Shown: positions 50,481 through 58,346 of the stretch, one piece after another
Layout of the letters: each line of letters opens with the position of its first letter
How positions within the stretch are numbered: the first letter of the stretch is position 1
Assembly (NCBI RefSeq): GCF_026342735.1
Contig: NZ_JAPEMM010000001.1
Location: 6,181,878-6,245,877, forward strand
DNA length: 64,000 nucleotides
Source: Streptomyces sp. NBC_00193
GTDB lineage: Bacteria > Actinomycetota > Actinomycetes > Streptomycetales > Streptomycetaceae
Direction: 5' to 3'
Program-made: the position numbers and the translations under genes
Notes under the pieces: model-generated
Seen by the model: only the letters and a program-made list of their open reading frames with translations
Told to the model about the DNA's origin: nothing
Database searches by the model: none

Positions 50481-51266
50481 GTGTCCCCTGACCCCTATGA
50501 GAGTGGGATCGTGCCCGACGACGATCGCTTGCTCGTACGCCCCTACGTGGCCCCCTCGGGCCCGCCGCACAGCTCCTCCGCGCCCGCCTGGCCCGAGGAG
50601 TCCGGGCGGATCCTCGTACCGACGCGCTTCGGGGCGGCCGCCGAGGAGCCCGCGCCCGCGGAGCGGACCGCACCCTCGGCGGCTTCATCGGCTGCGGCGG
50701 CTTCATCGGCTCCGGCTGTCGACCGGCAGGGCAGCCGGCTCCCGCTCGTGGGACTGGCCCTCCTCGCCCTCGGGGCGGCCGGGGCCCTCGCGTTCCTCCT
50801 GCGCGGCCCCGACCGGGACCCGCCGCGCGCCGTGGTCCCGCCGAACCTGTCCGTGCCGGTCCTCCCCGCGCGCAGCCCGGGGGCGGGCGAGGAGACCGCG
50901 CCGGCCGGGGAGTCCCTGAGCCCGCCCGCGTCCGTAGCCCCGTCCGCGACGGCTCCGCCGGCCACGGGACGGCCCTCTTCCGGTCCGTCGCCGAGCACGA
51001 GCCGGGACCCGAAGCCCACCGGCCCGACGGGTACCCGCCCGACCCCCGGCGGCGGAACCCTGGGCCCGGGGGACCGCGGGGCCGAGGTGCGCGCCCTGCA
51101 GGAACGGCTCCACGCGCAGGGGTTCACGTACGTCTCCCTCACCGGCGTCTACGACGAGCAGACCCGGCGCGGCGTCACCCAGCTCCAGCAGAACAGGAGC
51201 ATCAAGGGCGACCCGCTGGGCGTCTACGGTCCGGCAACCCGCGCGGCCTTCGGAATCGAAGGCTGA
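50481..51266 (+). CDS. Single-pass protein with C-terminal peptidoglycan-binding domain
   Basis: 261 residues. A soluble N-terminal region (DPYESGIVPDDDRLLVRPYV) and Ala/Ser-rich linker precede one membrane helix (LPLVGLALLALGAAGALAFLL, about 95-115, given in part). A Pro/Thr/Ser-rich spacer follows, then a PG_binding_1 domain (GPGDRGAEVRALQERLHAQGF, TGVYDEQTRRGVTQLQ, GVYGPATRAAFG). It probably anchors to or senses the wall from the membrane. GTG 50481 (VSPDPYES) is the start; GTG 50511 is an alternative with gtggga upstream. Confidence 0.8.
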   Translation: MSPDPYESGIVPDDDRLLVRPYVAPSGPPHSSSAPAWPEESGRILVPTRFGAAAEEPAPAERTAPSAASSAAAASSAPAVDRQGSRLPLVGLALLALGAAGALAFLLRGPDRDPPRAVVPPNLSVPVLPARSPGAGEETAPAGESLSPPASVAPSATAPPATGRPSSGPSPSTSRDPKPTGPTGTRPTPGGGTLGPGDRGAEVRALQERLHAQGFTYVSLTGVYDEQTRRGVTQLQQNRSIKGDPLGVYGPATRAAFGIEG

Positions 51267-51313
51267 CCACGGCGCGTTCGCGCGCTTCGAGTCCTCGGTG
51301 GCAGGGTGCGGTC

Positions 51314-51856
51314 ATGGTCAAACAAGCAGAGGTGTTGCTCATCGGAGGGCGGGCGGGCGTCGGCAAGACGACCGTGGGGTGGGAGGTTTCGGCGCGTCTG
51401 CGTGCCGCGATGGTCGCCCACTGCGTCATCGAAGGCGATTTCATGGGGCAGGCCCATCCGGCTCCGGAGGGAGACCCCGGCCGCAGGAAGATAGCCGAGC
51501 GCAATCTGACGGCGCTCTGGTCGAACTACGCGGAGCTCGGGTACCGCCGCCTGATCTACACGCACACCGTGAGCGTTCTGGCCGAGAACGAGGGCATGTT
51601 CCAGCGGGCCATGGGGGCGGACGTCAGGATCGTGCGGGTCGTGCTCACCGCCTCCGACGCCACCGTGCGCGAGTGGCTGACCGCTCGGGAGCTGGGCTCG
51701 GAGCTGGAGCACGAGCTGGCGAGCAGCGCCCGCAAGGCGCGGGTCCTGGATGAGCGGACGCCTCCGGACACCGTGCGCGTGGCGACCGACGGACGGGCCG
51801 TGGTCGACATCGCGCGCGAAGTGGTGGACACCGCCGACTGGCTTCCCCGCGCCTAG
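51314..51856 (+). CDS. P-loop NTPase / small-kinase-like protein
   Basis: 180 residues. Walker A GGRAGVGKTT at 11-20, EGDFMGQAHPAP (substrate-side Asp region), and VVLTASDATVREWLTARE with a lid-like Arg set. This is the small AAA/adenylate-kinase-like group, similar in kind but not in close sequence to the protein at 46039. The tail VVDIAREVVDTADWL is helical. The substrate is not known. ATG 51314 is preceded by a weak gcaggg site. It ends 25 bases from the convergent SDR gene. Confidence 0.8.
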   Translation: MVKQAEVLLIGGRAGVGKTTVGWEVSARLRAAMVAHCVIEGDFMGQAHPAPEGDPGRRKIAERNLTALWSNYAELGYRRLIYTHTVSVLAENEGMFQRAMGADVRIVRVVLTASDATVREWLTARELGSELEHELASSARKARVLDERTPPDTVRVATDGRAVVDIAREVVDTADWLPRA

Positions 51857-51881
51857 GGTTAGCTGCTCGCCGCTCGGCCCG

Positions 51882-52625
51882 TCAGCGCCCGCCGGCGACG
51901 CGCAGGATCGTACCGGTCGTGTACGCGGCGTCCGCGGACAGCAGCCAGGCGATGGCCGCGGCGACCTCCACAGGCTGGCCGGCCCGCCCGAGCGGGATCT
52001 CGGCGGCCGCGAGCGCCGGGCGGTCGGGGTCGCCCATGGCGGCGTGCATGTCGGTGTCGATGATGCCGGGGGCCACGGCGTTGACCCGGATCCCGTCCGG
52101 GCCCAGCTCCTTGGAGAGGCCCAGGGTCAGGGTGTCGGTGGCGGCCTTCGTCGCGGCGTAGTGGACGTAGCGGCCGGGACTGCCCAGGGTGGCGGCCGCG
52201 GAGGAGACGTTGACGATCGCTCCGCCGCCCGACTCGGCCATGTCCCGGGCGGCCCGGCGGCAGCAGAGCAGGTACCCGAGGAGGTTCACGTCGAGCACGC
52301 GGCGCAGGTCCTCGGTCCGGATGTCGGCGAGCCGGCCCGGAGTGCCGGTCACTCCGGCGTTGTTGACCAGCCCGGTCACGGCACCGAACTCGGCTCCGGC
52401 GATGTCGAAGAGCCGCTCCACGCCGCACTCCTCGGAGGTGTCGCCGCGCACGGTCACACACCGGGCGCCGGCCGCCCGCACCCGATCGGCCGTGGCCTTG
52501 GCGGCGGCATCGTCGTGGAGGTAGCCGAGGACGAGATCGTGCCCGTCGGCGGCGAGCCGGACACACGTGGCGGCGCCGATTCCGCGACTGCCCCCGGTGA
52601 CGATGGTGACCGGACGACGTGACAT
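51882..52625 (-). CDS. Short-chain dehydrogenase/reductase (SDR)
   Basis: 247 residues of a classical SDR: TGGSRGIGAA (cofactor TGxxxGxG) at 10-19, VNNAGV around 86-91, the Ser at VNVSSAAAT, and catalytic YVHYAATKAATD with Tyr and Lys in YxxxK spacing. INAVAPGIIDTDM is written as VNAVAPGIIDTDM here, the typical C-terminal PG motif. The second Asp/Arg position suggests NADP preference only weakly. Reduces or oxidises an unknown carbonyl or alcohol. ATG 52625. Monocistronic, divergent from the RNA-ligase gene. Confidence 0.93.
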   Translation of the reverse strand: MSRRPVTIVTGGSRGIGAATCVRLAADGHDLVLGYLHDDAAAKATADRVRAAGARCVTVRGDTSEECGVERLFDIAGAEFGAVTGLVNNAGVTGTPGRLADIRTEDLRRVLDVNLLGYLLCCRRAARDMAESGGGAIVNVSSAAATLGSPGRYVHYAATKAATDTLTLGLSKELGPDGIRVNAVAPGIIDTDMHAAMGDPDRPALAAAEIPLGRAGQPVEVAAAIAWLLSADAAYTTGTILRVAGGR

Positions 52626-52838
52626 ATGAGCCTCCTGTGTGACGCGTTACCCCGTGTCGTGCCCACACCTGGGATCGCCGCAGGCTAACACCGGGATATG
52701 TGGTGGACCAGCGGAAATGGCGTACCGCAGAGTGCTGTCGGAGCCCCTGCCGGGGCCTCGACCGGAGCGTCCGCCGGTGCTCCTGCCGGAGTTCCCGCGG
52801 CGGCTCCGTCCGATTCCGTCCTACCGAGGAGCAATGTC

Positions 52839-53918
52839 ATGTCGACCCTGCGGGTCACCGCCGAGGAGCTCGTAGTCCATCCGCACCCGAACGCCGACGC
52901 GCTGGAACTGGCGCAAGTCGGCCTCTACCGGGCGGTCGTGGCCAAAGGTGCCTATCGGACCGGAGACTTCGCGCTGTACATCCCGGAACAGTCCGTCCTG
53001 CCGACCGAGTTGATCGAGGAACTCGGACTGACCGGCCGCCTGGCCGGCTCCACCGCCGACCGCGTCAAGGCCGTTCGGCTGCGCGGCGAACTCTCCCAGG
53101 GGCTCGTCTGCCTGCCGCGCGCCCTGGACGGCGTGGACCTCGCACGGGCGGCCGAGGAGGGCACGGACTTCGCCGGGCTGCTCGGCGTCGTCAAGTGGGT
53201 CCCGCCCGTCCCGACGACCATGAGCGGCGACGTGGAGGCAGCCCCCGAGCTGCTCCCGTGGGTGGACATCGAGAACCTCCAGCGCTACCCGGACATCTTC
53301 GAGCCCGGGGAGCCGGTCGTCCTCACGGAGAAACTGCACGGCACCGCCTGCCTGTTGACCTATCTCGCAGAGGACGGCCGCGTCCTGGTCTCGTCGAAGG
53401 GCTTCGGATCCCGGGGTCTGGCCCTCCGTGAGGACGAGCGCAACCTCTACTGGCGGGCCGTACGCGGCCACGGAGTGGCCGAGGCCGCGGCCCGGCTGGC
53501 GGAACGGCTCGGGGCGACCCGGGTCGGGATCTTCGGCGAGGTGTACGGCAAGGGTGTCCAGGACCTGGCGTACGGAACCCACGTACGAAGCACGGTCGAC
53601 GCGCCGCCCGGGTACGCCGTCTTCGACGTCTCGGCAGAGATCGACGGCCAGGTGTGCTGGCTGGACCCGGCGGAGGTCCTCGAGGAGTCCGAACTCCCTC
53701 TGGTGCCCCGCCTGTTCCAAGGATCGTACGAACTCGACAAGGTCCTGGAGTGGGCGAGCGGCCGGGAGACCGTGTCCGGCCGGGCCGTCCACCTGCGCGA
53801 GGGTGTCGTCATCCGCCCGGCGACGGAACGCTACAGCGCCCTGCTCGGAGGCCGGGCCATAGCGAAGGCGGTCAGCCCGGCGTACCTGACGCGCAAGGGG
53901 GGCACGGAGTACGAGTGA
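52839..53918 (+). CDS. RNA ligase (ATP), Rnl5/DraRnl type
   Basis: 359 residues. The N-terminal OB-like module (LRVTAEELVVHPHPNADALE) is followed by the nucleotidyltransferase motifs: EKLHGT with the nucleophile Lys at residue 165, SSKGFGSRG, VGIFGEVYG, then EGVVIRP and KAVSPAYL. This matches the Deinococcus DraRnl-type RNA ligases that seal nicks with a 3'-OH. The enzyme repairs broken RNA in the cytosol. ATG 52839 has gagga eight bases upstream. The stop overlaps a GTG start of the next gene (GTGA), suggesting coupled translation. Confidence 0.9.
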   Translation: MSTLRVTAEELVVHPHPNADALELAQVGLYRAVVAKGAYRTGDFALYIPEQSVLPTELIEELGLTGRLAGSTADRVKAVRLRGELSQGLVCLPRALDGVDLARAAEEGTDFAGLLGVVKWVPPVPTTMSGDVEAAPELLPWVDIENLQRYPDIFEPGEPVVLTEKLHGTACLLTYLAEDGRVLVSSKGFGSRGLALREDERNLYWRAVRGHGVAEAAARLAERLGATRVGIFGEVYGKGVQDLAYGTHVRSTVDAPPGYAVFDVSAEIDGQVCWLDPAEVLEESELPLVPRLFQGSYELDKVLEWASGRETVSGRAVHLREGVVIRPATERYSALLGGRAIAKAVSPAYLTRKGGTEYE

Positions 53919-54373
53919 GGCGGGGGTGGTCGCAGGCGGCCGGGATCGACCCCGGGCCAGTCTGGTCGGATGCCCGAATCCGCCCCGCTCGCCCGAGCGC
54001 TCGACGCCCCGACACCGCCGAACTCGAAGGCCCCGGTTCGGCGCACGAGCCGGCAGGACGGGAGCTTCTCCTCGCGCACGGCTTCACCCCGGAACGGGCC
54101 CGCTTCGCCGCTACCCACGGCGCCTGGGAGGACCCCGCGGTGAGCCTCGAGGAGCTGCTGGTCAGCACTGCCGACAAGGTGTGGAAGGGCAAGCGGGTCA
54201 CCGGCCTGGAGGACCTGCTCATCGACCACCTGGTACGGGCCTCCCCGCCCGGAACCGAGCGCTGGGAGGCCTACCTCGAACTCGACTCACTGCTCGCCCG
54301 GATCGCGGACGGAGCGGACGGCCGCCTGACCTTCCAGGCGGCCCACCCGATCCACGTCCGCCGCACCGCCTGA
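53915..54373 (+). CDS. Translationally coupled HD-type phosphohydrolase-like protein, probably N-terminally damaged
   Basis: 152 residues if GTG 53915 (overlapping the ligase stop) is used. From about residue 33 the sequence is ordered: AELEGPGSAHEPAGRELLLAHG, then RARFAATHGAWEDPAV, LEELLVSTADKVWKGKRV and WEAYLELDSLLARIADG, resembling the C-terminal part of a cytosolic HD-domain phosphohydrolase of the kind linked to RNA ligases. The first ~30 residues are random-looking and no HD motif is present; a DAP-TPP reading in another frame just before (53969-54020) looks like the missing HDxGK-xxHP region after a frameshift. Either a degenerate domain or a pseudogene. Confidence 0.5.
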   Translation: MRRGWSQAAGIDPGPVWSDARIRPARPSARRPDTAELEGPGSAHEPAGRELLLAHGFTPERARFAATHGAWEDPAVSLEELLVSTADKVWKGKRVTGLEDLLIDHLVRASPPGTERWEAYLELDSLLARIADGADGRLTFQAAHPIHVRRTA

Positions 54374-54432
54374 GTCCCCGGCCCGCTCCGGGGGACGATC
54401 AGGTGCTGAGGGCGGGCGGCTACAGTGCCGAC

Positions 54433-55488
54433 ATGGACGCAGTGAGCACGGCCGCCACCGGAACCGGCACGGGTGCGGGCACCGGTACGGCCCCGACCCT
54501 GGAGGACGTGGCGCGGGCTGCCGGGGTGTCCCGGGCCACCGTGTCCCGCGTGGTGAACGGGGTCCGGAACGTGGACCCCGCCATCCAGCAGGCGGTCCAG
54601 CGGGCCGTCGCAGCGACCGGGTACGTACCGAACCGCGCGGCCCGCTCGCTGGTGACCCGGCGCTCGGGTGCGGTGGCGCTGGTGGTCTCGGGCGCGGGAG
54701 CGGACACCGGCCGGGTGTTCCAGGACCCCTTCTTCGGCCGGGTGGTGAGCGGGGTCGTACGGGCCCTGCGCCCGCGCGGAGTGCACCCGGTGCTGCTGTT
54801 CGCCGACGGGGAGGCGGACCGCGCGCAGGTGGTCGCGTACCTCACCCAGGGCGGTGCGGACGGAGCGCTGCTCGTCACCACCGACGGCCGTGACCCGCTG
54901 CCCGGGATGCTCGCGCGCGCCGGCCTGCCCGCGGTGCTCTTCGCCCGCCCGGCGCCCGGGGTTCCGCTGGACTGGGTCGACCTGCGCCACCGCGAGGGCG
55001 GCGCGCTGGCCGCGCGGCACCTCCTCGCCCGGGGCTGCCGGCGGCTGGCCGCGATCGGCGGCCCGGCGGACGTCCCGGCGAGCCGGGACCGGGTGGCGGG
55101 CTTCCGGGAGGAGCTGGCGGGAACGGCGGTACGGGTGGCCGAGGCGGACTTCACGCTGGACGGCGGCGAGCAGGCGATGCGCGCGCTCCTGGCCGAACAC
55201 CCCGACCTGGACGGGGTGTTCGCGGCGAACGACCTGATGGCCCAGGGCGCCTGCCTGGTGCTGCGCGAACACGGCCGCCGGATCCCGGAGGACGTGGCGG
55301 TGGTCGGCTTCGACGACTCCGGCGCGGCGGTGGCGGCCAGGCCCCGCCTGACGACGGTCCGCCAGCCGGTGGAGGAGATGGCGGCGGACATGGTCCGCCT
55401 CCTCCTGGACCGGGTGGCCGGCACGGCCCCGGCGGACCCGGCGGCGGTGCTCTTCGACCCGGAGCTGGTGGTCCGCGACTCGGCGTGA
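54433..55488 (+). CDS. LacI-family transcriptional repressor
   Basis: 351 residues. The LacI HTH starts at about residue 21 (TLEDVARAAGVSRATVSRVVNG) and the hinge helix (PNRAARSLVTRRSG) follows, then a periplasmic-binding-like effector domain with DGALLVTTDGRD, IGGPADVPASRDRVAGF, GVFAANDLMAQGA and EDVAVVGFDDS. Typical carbohydrate-responsive repressor; sugar unknown. ATG 54433 has gcggctac before it. No sugar transporter is adjacent, so its targets may lie elsewhere, for example the palindrome at 60491-60510. Confidence 0.93.
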   Translation: MDAVSTAATGTGTGAGTGTAPTLEDVARAAGVSRATVSRVVNGVRNVDPAIQQAVQRAVAATGYVPNRAARSLVTRRSGAVALVVSGAGADTGRVFQDPFFGRVVSGVVRALRPRGVHPVLLFADGEADRAQVVAYLTQGGADGALLVTTDGRDPLPGMLARAGLPAVLFARPAPGVPLDWVDLRHREGGALAARHLLARGCRRLAAIGGPADVPASRDRVAGFREELAGTAVRVAEADFTLDGGEQAMRALLAEHPDLDGVFAANDLMAQGACLVLREHGRRIPEDVAVVGFDDSGAAVAARPRLTTVRQPVEEMAADMVRLLLDRVAGTAPADPAAVLFDPELVVRDSA

Positions 55489-55585
55489 GCGCTGCCCGTC
55501 CGCGGTCCGTCCGCGGTCCACGCACCGCAGTCGGCGGGCGGGAAATCGGGTGCGGCACGGGCGCGGACCGGGCGATCATGCCCCC

Positions 55586-56068
55586 ATGGTCGAGCTGCCG
55601 TGGGACGAAGTGAACAGCCTCTTCGGGCAGGAGGGGAGCTGCATCATCGAGGGATGGGTCGAAGGGACCGGTCCCGAGGACTGGCAGGCAGTCCTGGACC
55701 TCGTCGCCGAGAACGGCTGGCGCTGTGAGTACTCCGTGACCGAAGGAGAACCGCTTCCGCTGCCCCCGGTAGAGGCCCTCTTCGACCGGCCCGTCGGCAC
55801 CGACCGGGCGAGGCTGCGGGTCTGGCCGCACCCGGACGTGCTGGTGATCTTCTGCGCGCTCTCCGCGGCCGAGGTCGACTTCGACGTGGACATCTGCCAG
55901 CTCCAGGGACAGGAACGCGTGGACGTGCTGAGCGGGTTCCTCGGTGCGCTCGGGCGCAGGCTGCGCAGGTCGGCGGTGCTGGTTTCCGAGGGTGCCGAGG
56001 AGCGCAGCCGCCCGCTCATCGGCTTCGACGTGGGCCGCGACCGCGTGCTGTTGCGGCCCAACGGCTAG
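55586..56068 (+). CDS. Conserved hypothetical protein
   Basis: 160 residues, soluble. Ordered pieces: LPWDEVNSLFGQEGS, GTGPEDWQAVLDLVAENGW, YSVTEGEPLPLPP, ARLRVWPHPDVLVIFCALSAAE and VDVLSGFLGALGRRL. The end (RPLIGFDVGRDRVLL) is beta-like. The composition suits a small enzyme-like alpha/beta protein common in Streptomyces; I cannot name it. ATG 55586. Convergent with the immunity-like gene, hairpin at 56087-56100 between them. Confidence 0.65.
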   Translation: MVELPWDEVNSLFGQEGSCIIEGWVEGTGPEDWQAVLDLVAENGWRCEYSVTEGEPLPLPPVEALFDRPVGTDRARLRVWPHPDVLVIFCALSAAEVDFDVDICQLQGQERVDVLSGFLGALGRRLRRSAVLVSEGAEERSRPLIGFDVGRDRVLLRPNG

Positions 56069-56086
56069 GTACTGCCCGGGACATCA

Positions 56087-56100
56087 GGGCCGCGCGGCCC
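56087..56100. terminator. Short GC hairpin between convergent genes
   Basis: gggccgc and gcggccc are self-complementary and lie between the stops at 56068 and 56113. The stem is short, so this is a modest terminator candidate. Confidence 0.4.
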
Positions 56101-56112
56101 GGAGGGGCGTGT

Positions 56113-56628
56113 TCAGCAGTCGAAGGCCGACCAGCAGATGTCGTTGCGGAGGCGCTGGTCGTCGAGGACGAGGGCGCGGATCGCCTCCGGTAGCTGGTCG
56201 CGCTGCCACCGGCACTCCCGCCGTCCCGCCGCCTCGGCATCGGCTTCCGGCGCTGCGGCACGTGCAGCCTTGATCGCATAGGCGGCCGCGCCGAGCTCGT
56301 GCGCGGCCACGTGGGCGACGGCTCCGGCCTGGCCCGCGGCGTACGCCGCGTGGCGGGCCGCCCCGCGCAGGTCCCTGGCCGCGCCCATCGCGTGGCCGCC
56401 CGCCGCACGTGACCGGGTCATCGTGACCTCGCCGCGCACCCACGCGCGGGCGTGCTCGATCGCCTGACGCGGCCGCGGGTCCTCGGGTCGAACCGACTCG
56501 AACAGGTCGAGGACGTGCTCCGCGCAGGACGCCGCCCACAGGGCGAGGAGGTGGTGATCCGGGTCGGTGAGCGTCCCGCCCCGGCGGATCGTCACGAAGC
56601 GGGGGTCCCGGATCTTCGGGAGGATCAT
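56113..56628 (-). CDS. Putative immunity protein (Imm5-like helical)
   Basis: 171 residues, mostly helices: PDHHLLALWAASCAEHVLDLFE near the start, then RPRQAIEHARAWVRGE, GAARDLRGAARHAAYAAGQ, VAHVAAHELGAAAYAIKAA and the end WQRDQLPEAIRALVLDDQ then RNDICW. The helical repeat with conserved HAAYAA, AAHELGAAAYA pattern matches the putative-immunity family seen in polymorphic toxin systems. ATG 56628. No toxin gene is adjacent, so it is an orphan. Family assignment is from recalled pattern only. Confidence 0.65.
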   Translation of the reverse strand: MILPKIRDPRFVTIRRGGTLTDPDHHLLALWAASCAEHVLDLFESVRPEDPRPRQAIEHARAWVRGEVTMTRSRAAGGHAMGAARDLRGAARHAAYAAGQAGAVAHVAAHELGAAAYAIKAARAAAPEADAEAAGRRECRWQRDQLPEAIRALVLDDQRLRNDICWSAFDC

Positions 56629-56716
56629 GGGGCGCTCCGTTCCTCGGCCGGGTGGGTCGTCAGCGTAGCGGTGGGGAGCCGCGCCGAGCGGTCCGGCATC
56701 AGCCGCCCCGCTCCCG

Positions 56717-58090
56717 CTAGCCCCCGGCCGTCGTCGCGCCGCCGCGGGTCTGGAGCGAGGTCTGCCAGCCCGGAGCCTCCGCCGTGGGCTCCGGCGGTGT
56801 GCGCCGGCCGCCCGCGGCGAAGAAGGCCGCCAGCGGGAGGGTGGCCGCGCCCACCGTGACGGCGTCCGGGCCCAGCGAGCCCATGTCGATCGTGACCCGG
56901 GCGGCCGGATGGCGCAGCGAGTAGCGCATCGCGTGTTCCCGTACCGCCGGGAGGATGTGCGGGCCCAGCATCAGGCCCGCCCAGCCGCCGATCAGGATCC
57001 GCTCCGGCTGGAAGAGGTTGATCACGTCCGACAGGCCCGCGCCCAGGTACTCCGCGGTCTCGCCGAGGAGGTCCAGTGCGACCTTGTCCCCGCCGCCGGC
57101 CGCCGCCAGCAGTGCGGCCAGGGCGTCCTCCTCGTCCCCGACGCCGGCATCCCCGACGCCGGCATCCCCGACGCCGGCATCCCCGCCGACGGCGTCCCCG
57201 GCGGCCGCGTCCCCGCCGCCGCCCCGCTCGGCCCATCGCGCAAGGAGCGACTCCGCCCCGGTGTACGCCTCCAGGCACCCCAGCGCCCCGCAGCGGCAGC
57301 GCCGCCCGCGGACCTGCACCGTGAGGTGGCCCCACTCCAGGGGTGCGCCCCCGGGGGTGGGGCCGTCCGGGGAGCCGTCGGTGATGAGGCTCGCTCCGAC
57401 GCCGGAGCCGAAGAGCACGACCACCGCGTCCCGGGCTCCGCGCCCCGCGCCGAACCACATCTCCGCCTGGCCGAGCGTGCGCGCCCCGTTGTCGATGATG
57501 TACGGGACCTCGGGTGGCACGGCTCCCGTCGCGCGCAGCAGCGCCTCCAGCGGGACGGCGTCCCAGCCGATGGTCTGCCCGTGGACGACGGTTCCGCCCG
57601 GCGCGTCGCGGTCGACGATGCCGGGTACGCCGATGCCGACCCCCAGGAGCCGGTCCGGCCCGACCTCGGCCCGCTCCAGGACGGTGGCGATCCCGCTCCG
57701 GATGTGGTCGACGATCGGGCCGACGTCGTAGCAGCCGCGCGGCTGCAACGGGAGCTCGGTGCGCGCCAGTTCGGTGAGGGTGAGGTCGAACAGCTCGACC
57801 CTGACCCGGGTTTCGCCGACATCGATGCCGATCATGTGCGCGCTGCCGGGCGCCACGCGCAGCAGCGTACGCGGGCGGCCGCCGTCCGAGTCGACGATGC
57901 CGGCCTCCTCCAGCAGTCCGTCCGCGACGAGTTCGCCGACCACGTTGCTGACGGATCCCGAGCTCAGCCCGGTCGCGGGCCCCAGTTCCTGCCGGCTCAG
58001 CGGGCCTCCGAAGTACAACTGCTGCAGCACGGCGCTGCGGTTGCCCGTTCGCAGGTCCCGCACCGTACGTCCACTGCGCCCCGTCGTCAT
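56717..58090 (-). CDS. ROK-family transcriptional regulator/kinase-like
   Basis: 457 residues. N-terminal HTH (LSRQELGPATGLSSGSVSNVV) and ROK fold: IGIDVGETRVRVELFD (ATP-binding), VVVLFGSGVGASLI, EWGHLTV and the zinc motif CRCGALGCLEAY. Immediately after that motif, residues ~300-325 are a low-complexity insert with three tandem GDAGV-type repeats encoded by a 15-bp minisatellite (57140-57184). ROK regulators respond to sugars. A near-palindromic site at 58164-58184 is 74 bases upstream. The last 50 residues are Pro/Ala filler. Confidence 0.9.
   Translation of the reverse strand: MTTGRSGRTVRDLRTGNRSAVLQQLYFGGPLSRQELGPATGLSSGSVSNVVGELVADGLLEEAGIVDSDGGRPRTLLRVAPGSAHMIGIDVGETRVRVELFDLTLTELARTELPLQPRGCYDVGPIVDHIRSGIATVLERAEVGPDRLLGVGIGVPGIVDRDAPGGTVVHGQTIGWDAVPLEALLRATGAVPPEVPYIIDNGARTLGQAEMWFGAGRGARDAVVVLFGSGVGASLITDGSPDGPTPGGAPLEWGHLTVQVRGRRCRCGALGCLEAYTGAESLLARWAERGGGGDAAAGDAVGGDAGVGDAGVGDAGVGDEEDALAALLAAAGGGDKVALDLLGETAEYLGAGLSDVINLFQPERILIGGWAGLMLGPHILPAVREHAMRYSLRHPAARVTIDMGSLGPDAVTVGAATLPLAAFFAAGGRRTPPEPTAEAPGWQTSLQTRGGATTAGG
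57140..57184. repeat. 15-bp minisatellite, three perfect copies inside ROK gene
   Basis: gacgccggcatcccc is repeated exactly three times in a row, encoding the GDAGV repeats of the ROK protein on the minus strand. Variation in copy number would change the length of a surface loop. Confidence 0.85.
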
Positions 58091-58163
58091 GTGACTCCTT
58101 CCGCCCCTGACATCGATCGCAACATACCGTGCGGGACCCCCGGGCGCGATCCATCACCGCCAC

Positions 58164-58184
58164 TTACTTCACGCCCTGAATTAA
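58164..58184. promoter_or_regulatory. ROK/XylR-type operator candidate
   Basis: ttacttca and tgaattaa form inverted half-sites with one mismatch and a five-base spacer, in an AT-rich patch between the divergent ROK and oxidoreductase genes. It resembles operators described for ROK/XylR-type repressors. Confidence 0.55.
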
Positions 58185-58346
58185 TCGGCTCCGTCGAACC
58201 GTCGAAAGGGGCCGGGCCGCAAGCCCTCGCCACCCCCGCAGCCGCTCCGCCGCGCCGCGCCCGGCCTTCCTCCCGGGGCGGGCGCGGCTCTTCGTGGTGG
58301 GATGGGGGGCGGGGGCAGGTGAACGGCTCACGGAGAGGCGAGAGGT

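Noticed and set aside
57140..57184. Short tandem repeat resembling a CRISPR array
   Set aside because: Units are contiguous without spacers and are in frame inside a protein gene.
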